From the NCBI GenBank assembly GCA_022559845.1, contig JAHNEJ010000126.1:199001-263000 (forward strand): DNA of 64,000 bases, read 5' to 3'. Positions 58,181 through 64,000 of the stretch are shown in pieces. The first letter of the stretch is position 1. Each line of letters begins with the position of its first letter. Below the pieces are notes generated by a model. That model was not told where the DNA came from and did not search any database. It was given only the letters and a program-made list of their open reading frames with translations. Origin of the DNA: Amorphophallus konjac. Taxonomy: Eukaryota > Streptophyta > Magnoliopsida > Alismatales > Araceae. Made by a program: the position numbers and the translations under genes.

Positions 58181-58856
58181 TCCACAAGGTTGGATGAGTG
58201 GTGGTCCTTATGGAGGGAATCGGGTCGGTTAAGGGTCTCTTGCCCTTGGGATCGTTTGGGGTGGAGGTGGGGGTTAAAGGGGCTTGACTAGTGTAGGTTA
58301 GGGGAGGGGGTTTTGGTTGGAGTGTGGGGGACCTTATGGGGTTGGGTGAGGAGGTGGAGACCTTAGATACTTGGGTTTTAGGGGTGAGATTTTGGACGGG
58401 TGGGGTTGAGGGAGTGGGAGTGCTCCTTGGGCTTTGGTAACCCGGGTAGGAAGGGGACGTGTATTTTGCCCTAAGTTGCTCCTTCATGTCCTTCCAAGTG
58501 GTGATGGGAGTTTCCCTTCTAAATACCTTTAGCCCGACAATTTGCATACAATAAGTTTCTGCCCGTTTGGTAAGTTGCATTTTGGCAACCCATGCCTTTT
58601 CATCCTTGAAAATAGGATACCAAGTGAAGTATTGGCCCATTGTAGCTTCACAATCTAAATATTCTCTAGGTGAGGTTCCATCAAAGGTGGGAAGTGGGAA
58701 AGGGACCATCCTATCGTCCGTCCTTGGGGCGGGCCTATTTTCTCCAAGTTGGTTGAGTCGGCCTGATATGTTATCAAGCCGCTCATTGGCATAGGTCAAG
58801 GCTTTCATGAAGTAGTTGACATGGCCAGGGAAGTTATGGGTGTTAGTGGTAGGCAT
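58080..58856 (-). CDS. Ty3/gypsy-type gag protein of the outer element
   Basis: An open frame of 258 codons, the only structural-protein gene of the outer element. Residues 52-140 match the retrotransposon gag fold (FPLPTFDGTSPREYLD, QYFTWYP, DEKAWVAKMQLTKRAETY, then TWKDMKEQLRAKY and SPSYPGY). This pattern is typical of Ty3/gypsy capsid regions, which form the particle that packages RNA. Residues 141-225 are Pro/Thr/Ser-rich. The remainder is a Lys-rich tail from simple sequence, so no CCHC zinc knuckle is present. It begins about 150 bp inside the primer binding site. Cys replaces the usual Trp in the YLxW position. Whether the protein is made is unknown. Confidence 0.82.
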   Translation of the reverse strand: MPTTNTHNFPGHVNYFMKALTYANERLDNISGRLNQLGENRPAPRTDDRMVPFPLPTFDGTSPREYLDCEATMGQYFTWYPIFKDEKAWVAKMQLTKRAETYCMQIVGLKVFRRETPITTWKDMKEQLRAKYTSPSYPGYQSPRSTPTPSTPPVQNLTPKTQVSKVSTSSPNPIRSPTLQPKPPPLTYTSQAPLTPTSTPNDPKGKRPLTDPIPSIRTTTHPTLWTPKKKKKEEKRKEKKKRRKKEKKKGKKEREKIK

Positions 58857-59002
58857 CTCTTAGTGGATTGGACTTATGGAGTGGACCGATTGGTAAGGTC
58901 AATATGAGGTGACCATATTAGGGGACAAGAGTGATGCACTTGAAGACTCTAAATGCATAGACATGCCCTAGGACCAACTTGAAAGAGACAAGTTGTGAAC
59001 TT

Positions 59003-59014
59003 GCTCTGATACCA
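59003..59014 (-). other. Outer element primer binding site (initiator tRNA-Met)
   Basis: The minus strand reads TGGTATCAGAGC two bases after the LTR end (CATCA). It fixes the element's orientation. Confidence 0.93.
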
Positions 59015-59016
59015 CT

Positions 59017-61268
59017 TGATGTAAAACTGACATAAGACCTATGATGATGTGATGAAGATGTTTTGATACACTTGATGTGAGACCAACTAGGATGCTATGA
59101 TGATGATACCAATTGATGTGAGACCGACCTTGGACCTAAGTATGCAAGCATTCGGGTTAGGCAGCGGACTCACACTAGCGACTCACTCGCTTGGCGCACG
59201 TTAGTGCCCGAAGGCGACTCGGTGATGATGGAGAGGGTCCGAGGCGGGACCTTGGTTCTCCAAGGGTCGGCTAGCTTATTGCGGACCCCAAATGGGCCAA
59301 GGGAAGCCCAAATAACGGGCGGCCAACACACCAAGGGTGTGGGTTGAGTGGATGCTCTCACAACTCGCCCGCGGTGGTCACTCAATTTGGTGGCAATTTA
59401 AAATCGGGCACTCTCTCACCGCCGACGGAGTAACTATAGCAATACTAAGCTAAGCAAGTCCATTACAGCAATGAGAGATGTTCAGGAGCTCACCTAGCTG
59501 GCGTGAAGACGCCGACTCCCGCCGGAGACGGGGGAGAGCGGGGAGGCGAGGGTATGCACCAGCACATCGCGTCGGTGTCGCTTCAACCTAAAATTGAAAG
59601 GAGTACAACACTACGTCCCATGCAAGGGGGGGATCTCGGGGTGGGGGTTAATGTATTACAACCAAAAGTTACTTCCACATAGGGAGGGGCTTTCAGCCGG
59701 CCAAGTGGGGAGGGGAGAAAGCGATGAAAACACAAGAGAAGAAGCTGATGCCGAATCTGTCCAGGTCTGTGAGTGCTGAAAGGGGACTGAAGAATTGGCT
59801 GCTGTAACTTCTACCGATTTTTTTTGGGGACGAAACCACATAGAAAGTCTTCGTAGGAGGCCTGGGAAGTCGTCCACATTTTTTTAATTTATTCTGTTGC
59901 CGATGCTGGTCTGGGTGGATGCCCGAACAGGGAGGCAGAGTCTCGGACTTGAAGCTCCTGGTTTCCAATAGCAGGTTACAGAGGATGCCCCGATAGCTCC
60001 CCAACTCAGAATCAAGTAACGTCAGAGTCGTTGGAACTGTGGATGAGTCCTCTTCACAGAAAAACTGACGGGGAAGACAAACAATGCCGGAGAAGACCAG
60101 GGGACTCTAAACAATGATGACAGGTCGGTGCAGACTGTGGGTAGCAGACCTGCGTAGCTGAGGGAGAAAATTGATAACTCTGGATCACAAATGCTGATCG
60201 AAGTTCCGCTTCTTGATTCTGAAAGTAGACAGGGCGATAAAGAACTTTGCAGAAGAGCTCTTGAACTGATTCTTCCAAGGTTTGTCGTGGTGAAGCTTCT
60301 ACTCCGGTTCTGGTACTCAGCAGGGGTAGCTCTGCGCAGTTGTGGGAGAACGGAGCTCCCGGGCAGGACACAGCTCGGATGAAAATGAAACCACTTCCGT
60401 TGCGAAGAAGACAGGAAGACGCTTCCGTGGATTGCTCTTGGGTCTTCAAACTCGCTGGGATGTGGTTGGAGTCGCTGCTGCAAGTTTCTGGTCTTCTGCG
60501 GGTCTTCAACTGCGAACTAGGGCTGAGAGATGATGGAGAGGAGCAAGGAAGAATGGTGGAGATGAGAGAGAGGGGGGGTGCGACCCTAACCAAGGGGAGG
60601 GGTCTTAGGGGTGCCCTAGGGCTGTGGAGGGAAGGGGGATTTGAATTCAAATGGCCTAGGGAAGTGGTGGGTTGTATGGGGGAGAGGGAAGTGCTTGGGG
60701 AAGTGGGTAGGGTAGTTGGGGGTTGGAGGGTGGCCTAGTGATTGGAAGATTCCACCTTGGGGTTGGGGGGGAGTTAAATGAGTGTATGGGGAAGGGGAGG
60801 GGTCTTAATGAGAGGTGAATGGGGAGGAGAGAGAAAATTTTAAATTTTGGGGTTGGGGAAGAGAGAGAGAGAGAGAGAAAGAGAGAGATCTAGTGGGATT
60901 TAGAATTGGATTTCAATATTCATGCAATGGTTCATTAGTTCAAAATGAGGGGAATGGGGTCCTATATAAAGGCAACCCATATTTTTACAAAAGTTCCTGA
61001 CATTTGACTCAATGACAAATAACCGAAGGGGTAGGGGCGCCCTTGGGCCAAGCCTAATGAATTGGGCCCAATAGCCTAACAAACCAACCTAATGACATAA
61101 TACTTAGGAAAATGACTCACTAACCTAGGTACATGACTCAAATAAAGGGAAAATTACATGATATTGACTTAAAGAAAATGTGAAGATTACATGACTAACA
61201 TAATGGCGCTTGTCGACGAACAATCCGAGTCCAGAGAAAATGTGGAGGGGCAAGGGATGCCCTCATCA
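59017..61268 (-). repeat. Outer 5' LTR (2,252 bp), with empty copia site
   Basis: Full copy of the split 3' LTR. GGGGC at 61,034-61,038 followed by GCCCTTGGGCC is the uninterrupted counterpart of the copia insertion site. A minus-strand TATA-like CTTTATATAG lies near 60,962-60,971. The region read on the plus strand gives long frames that are not genes. Confidence 0.92.
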
Positions 61269-61299
61269 CTTTCTCACCCTAAGAGTGTTCCTCTCCCCA

Positions 61300-63440
61300 T
61301 CACAACCTCTTCTAAACCTCTAGACATTATATTGAGAGAGATGACAACAACATTAGGGTAGGCGACTCTTGAGTTCGTCATAGTAAATTTGGAAGAGATG
61401 CTCACTATAACCGGATGCTTAGTGGTATGCTCAGTCAATATCCACTATCCTAACCTAGTTCGCATCTTATTTGAACTTTGAAGTTGGAAAAAGATTGTCT
61501 AAGGACTATAGTGAAAGGAATAGAAATAGTTATCACAGAGATCCTTCTAAATGAAGTCTTGGGAAGTGACAGTGAAGGGTGCAAACCCAAGAAAATCATT
61601 GAGAAGGAGAAAAGGAGAAAGATTATCCGAAGCCTTCTAGGGTCAAAGGCAGAGGAAATCACCACAAGAAAGATGGACCGGAGCTTAGGATCCTTCATCT
61701 AGCATCCGCTCATTGCATTTATCCTAGGGGTGGCAGCTTTACCTATATGAGCGACATGGACTTGCACATTGTTCATGCTATGAAGAAGAGAGAATCAATC
61801 TTGGAGGATTGATGTATGTAGGGATAACAACAACTATGGAGCGGATAAGCAGAGAGAAGGGTGTCAGCAATAGGGGTGCATTCCTCCCATATAGGGTGCC
61901 TCTCACCCTCATCTTCACCCACTATGGTATTGATCTGTTTGAGGAAGAAGAAGTGGCTGCGGATCCCATAAGTGAAACCAGTTTGCTCAAGGGCGGCTAT
62001 GCTTTCCAAGTTGGTAAATAGATAAGGAAAGCAAGAAAGGGCAAGAAAGATGTACCAGCAGTTCAAAACATACTTGTAAGAACTCAAGAAGTGTAAGTAG
62101 AGCATGTGCTAGATGAAGCAGTCTGAGAGGAGCTGGTTCCTCAGATTGACACTATTATTGGTGAGGCCCCTCTACCAGAAGTATCCTCTACTCAGAGAGA
62201 GGGAGAAGAACATGATAGAATTGATGAACTAGAGTGCACAGAACCCTCCCTAGCTGCTCAAGATGAAGCTGAAACACAAGAAGTAGTAACCCATATGGCA
62301 ATGGAAGCATGAATACAGAACGAAGAAACACTGCCTGAAATAGAGGAACTAGCCCCTCATGGGAGAATACCCTCTCCACTCCAAAGAAGAGATCAAGATA
62401 AAAGAAACATTGATCTGGAGAGATTACTTGCTAGCCTGGGGCAAATCTCACAGGAATTCAAGAGCTTTAGCGAAAAGATGACACATGAAGCTGACAAAAT
62501 GTATTCCAGACTAAGCGAAATTATGAGAGAGGGGCATTCAGTTAGAACTTCATTTACCCAGTTATTTGTTACCATGTCCCATATCTTAGAGGTTCTGGAT
62601 AGTGTGTCGGCAAATTTGACTCCCATGAGAAGAGGAATAGGCCATATTGAGCAAATGATCAATGAGCTCTAGTATAAACAGTGACAGAAAAGATGAGCTC
62701 AGTTGAAAGCAAAATGTCATAGGTCCAGTACGTGTAGAGTATGCTTAGCAGGTTGGGGGCATTGTAAGATATGATCACTGAGCTGCAGCAAAGGCAGCCT
62801 CCTAAGGTTGATTATGAGCGACTTGCCTCTCTGGTAGTTGCTAAGATTGTCAGGACCACTGAGTCCCAGCCTGCCCCACAACCAGCTGTAAGAGTTAAAG
62901 TAATCTGTCGCAAGGCTCTAAGAGAGAAGATCTCAAGCACTTCCCCTATGACAGAACCATCAACTATTGTGGGTGCGCAACCTCCAGTTTCCTCAGTACC
63001 CATCCCTCTTGTCCAAAAGCACAACATAGAAAGAGCAACAAGAGTAGAAACTAAAACAAAAGTAGTTGCTAAAGAGTAGAGGCGGAGAGATTAGCTAGAT
63101 TAAAGCAAAAGGGAAAAAGAAAAATGGTCATCAAGACTACTGGAAGGTCCACAAGAGTGAAGAAAGTTATGATTGATGTTGCATATTTATTAGTTAGTGA
63201 CACCGGGAGGAACACCTACGAAATATGGACAAGATAGAATGAAGTTTTGAAAGAGTAAGGCCAGTTCAGCATGAGCTTACGGGAGTTCATAGATGAACTC
63301 CTAAATGAGCATTTTCAAGTAGCAGTGAGGTCTACCTTAAATGGATTCACGTCATCCGAGGAAGCTCCTCTTGCACCCAGAGCATACACTCAAGGGGAGG
63401 GAAGTTCATCATCTCCAGCCCAACCATCAGGTATGGATTT
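61300..63440 (+). pseudogene. Degraded retroelement-associated ORF
   Basis: Across two frames with stops, the plus strand encodes LPYRVPLTLIFTHYGIDLF (about 61,885-61,945), followed by an acidic stretch (61,950-62,400), a helical part (RLSEIMREGHSVRTSFTQLF, about 62,500-62,640) and a basic tail with RKMVIKTTGRSTRVKK (about 63,110-63,170). The LPYxxxLTxIFxxxGIDL core resembles the plant-specific transposon-associated domain often found in non-autonomous LTR elements. Similarity is modest. No LTRs were found around it. Confidence 0.4.
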
Positions 63441-63454
63441 AAATTGACTTATAA

Positions 63455-63640
63455 TTAAAGGGAAATTTATAAAAATATCCCTATAAAATATTGTATTTAT
63501 AAATAAACCCCTATTTTCACATTTTATCAAGAATATCCTTAATATATCTAAAATTGTTGCATCTATACCCTCGTCATAATCCGTGTTACTTTAACCTAGT
63601 TATCGTATGAGTTAAGAGATCAAAAGGCTATCTTGCCCTT
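63455..63640. repeat. MITE family A, inverted partial copy
   Basis: Read on the opposite strand, ATACCCTCGTC, CCGTGT, TTTAACC and GAGTTAA appear in the same order as in the copy at 1793-2179. It is diverged and one end is missing. Confidence 0.5.
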
Positions 63641-63649
63641 GGGGTTAGT

Positions 63650-63680
<31 letters not shown>
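63650..63680. repeat. CT microsatellite
   Basis: About 15 CT units, followed by GGGA-rich sequence. Confidence 0.9.
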
Positions 63681-63683
<3 letters not shown>

Positions 63684-64000
63684 CGTCCATGGAGGGAGGG
63701 AGGGAGGGGGAGAAGAGGCAGAGAAGGGGGTGTTACGTGTGAGCAGAGCCTAAGGGTTGGGGGAGAGGGCGGTCGGGAGGTAGGGGGTGTAACGACCCGA
63801 GAATCCGATTACCAGGAAGGCCCGGTAACCCGAGACTCGCACCGCCACCCACGAGCCCGAAGACTCGGAAGGGTTAGAAGGATGGTGTGGAAACTATACG
63901 AATGTCACAAGTAATTACAGAAATAAACAGTTAATATCAATAAGCAGGAAAATAAATTAACATTTTACATGGTCCACAATATAATTAACAACAACAGCTG
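63681..64000. other. End of window, no gene recognised
   Basis: GC-rich then AT-rich DNA. GTAACGACCCGAGAATCCGA at 63,788-63,807 resembles the start of many LTR-type repeats but is cut off by the window edge. Confidence 0.3.

Larger units (their letters stand above)
37820..61268 (-). mobile_element. Outer LTR retrotransposon, gag-only, with captured genes
   Basis: Two long direct repeats delimit it: 59,017-61,268 (2,252 bp, 5' LTR on the minus strand) and 37,820-39,857 plus 48,990-49,239 (3' LTR, split by a copia insertion). Both repeats start TGATG and end CATCA on the plus strand. Next to the 5' LTR the minus strand reads TGGTATCAGAGC (59,014-59,003), the initiator tRNA-Met primer binding site. 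The interior (49,240-59,016) has a Ty3-type gag frame but no recognisable protease, reverse transcriptase or integrase. It therefore resembles the gag-only (TR-GAG) or LARD classes and would depend on another element. It carries two intronless host-gene copies and five minisatellite blocks. No TSD is seen (AAGCT versus CTTTC), so inter-element recombination is possible. Confidence 0.85.

Noticed and set aside
59003..59014. TGGTATCAGAGC as part of a tRNA gene
   Set aside because: Only the 3'-end complement is present, next to an LTR edge. No cloverleaf surrounds it here or at 41,452 and 13,756.
60054..60650. 198-codon frame and its counterpart at 39,074-39,463 as a duplicated gene
   Set aside because: Both lie inside the outer LTRs; the similarity is LTR identity, and the proteins have no recognisable domain.
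37820..61268. Simple segmental duplication of a host sequence (38-39.9 kb and 59-61.3 kb)
   Set aside because: The copies start TGATG and end CATCA, one is adjacent to an initiator tRNA-Met primer binding site and a gag frame lies just inside, so they are LTRs.

Overview
This window looks like a stretch of flowering-plant nuclear genome that is mostly transposable elements. The evidence is nested LTR retrotransposons primed by initiator tRNA-Met, TRIMs, a MULE, hAT-type and Mutator-type MITEs, very many GA/CT and AT microsatellites, and plant-only protein families (DUF4408/DUF761, WRKY). The one credible host gene is extremely GC-rich, which suggests a commelinid-type monocot; that part is inference and I cannot name the species.

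Layout. 1-6.5 kb: AT-rich intergenic DNA with MITEs, including two copies of one ~390 bp family, one flanked by a 9 bp target-site duplication (TSD). 7.17-8.15 kb (minus): an intronless DUF4408/DUF761 protein gene with TATA boxes upstream. 8.6-14.1 kb: microsatellites, a 513 bp hAT-type MITE with a perfect 8 bp TSD, a duplicated 128 bp block, a fold-back element and two back-to-back TRIMs. 15.1-16.9 kb (minus): a decayed Ty1/copia element. 20.0-20.5 kb: a second hAT-type MITE. 20.85-28.07 kb: a 7.2 kb MULE with ~130 bp terminal inverted repeats, a broken MuDR transposase (minus) and a GRF zinc-finger fragment (plus). 28-37.4 kb: an orphan exon-like ORF, several MITEs, a rearranged LINE-like remnant and a copia RNase H remnant.

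37.82-61.27 kb: a nested pair. The outer element is a minus-strand LTR retrotransposon with ~2.25 kb LTRs, an initiator-Met primer binding site and a Ty3-type gag, but no visible pol. Its ~9.8 kb interior holds five blocks of a GTGTGCCG-cored minisatellite and two intronless host-gene copies: a group I WRKY factor and a GYF-domain protein resembling the histone methyltransferase ATXR3. A plus-strand Ty1/copia element (39,858-48,984; 1,593 bp LTRs; TSD GGGGC) is inserted in the outer 3' LTR, and the other outer LTR preserves the matching empty site at 61,034. 61.3-63.4 kb: a degraded retroelement ORF, then an inverted partial copy of the first MITE family.

No rRNA, tRNA gene, CRISPR array or operon is visible. 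Apart from the DUF761 gene, nothing here looks like a functioning host gene. The most interesting object is the pol-less outer retroelement that carries captured gene copies separated by minisatellite blocks.
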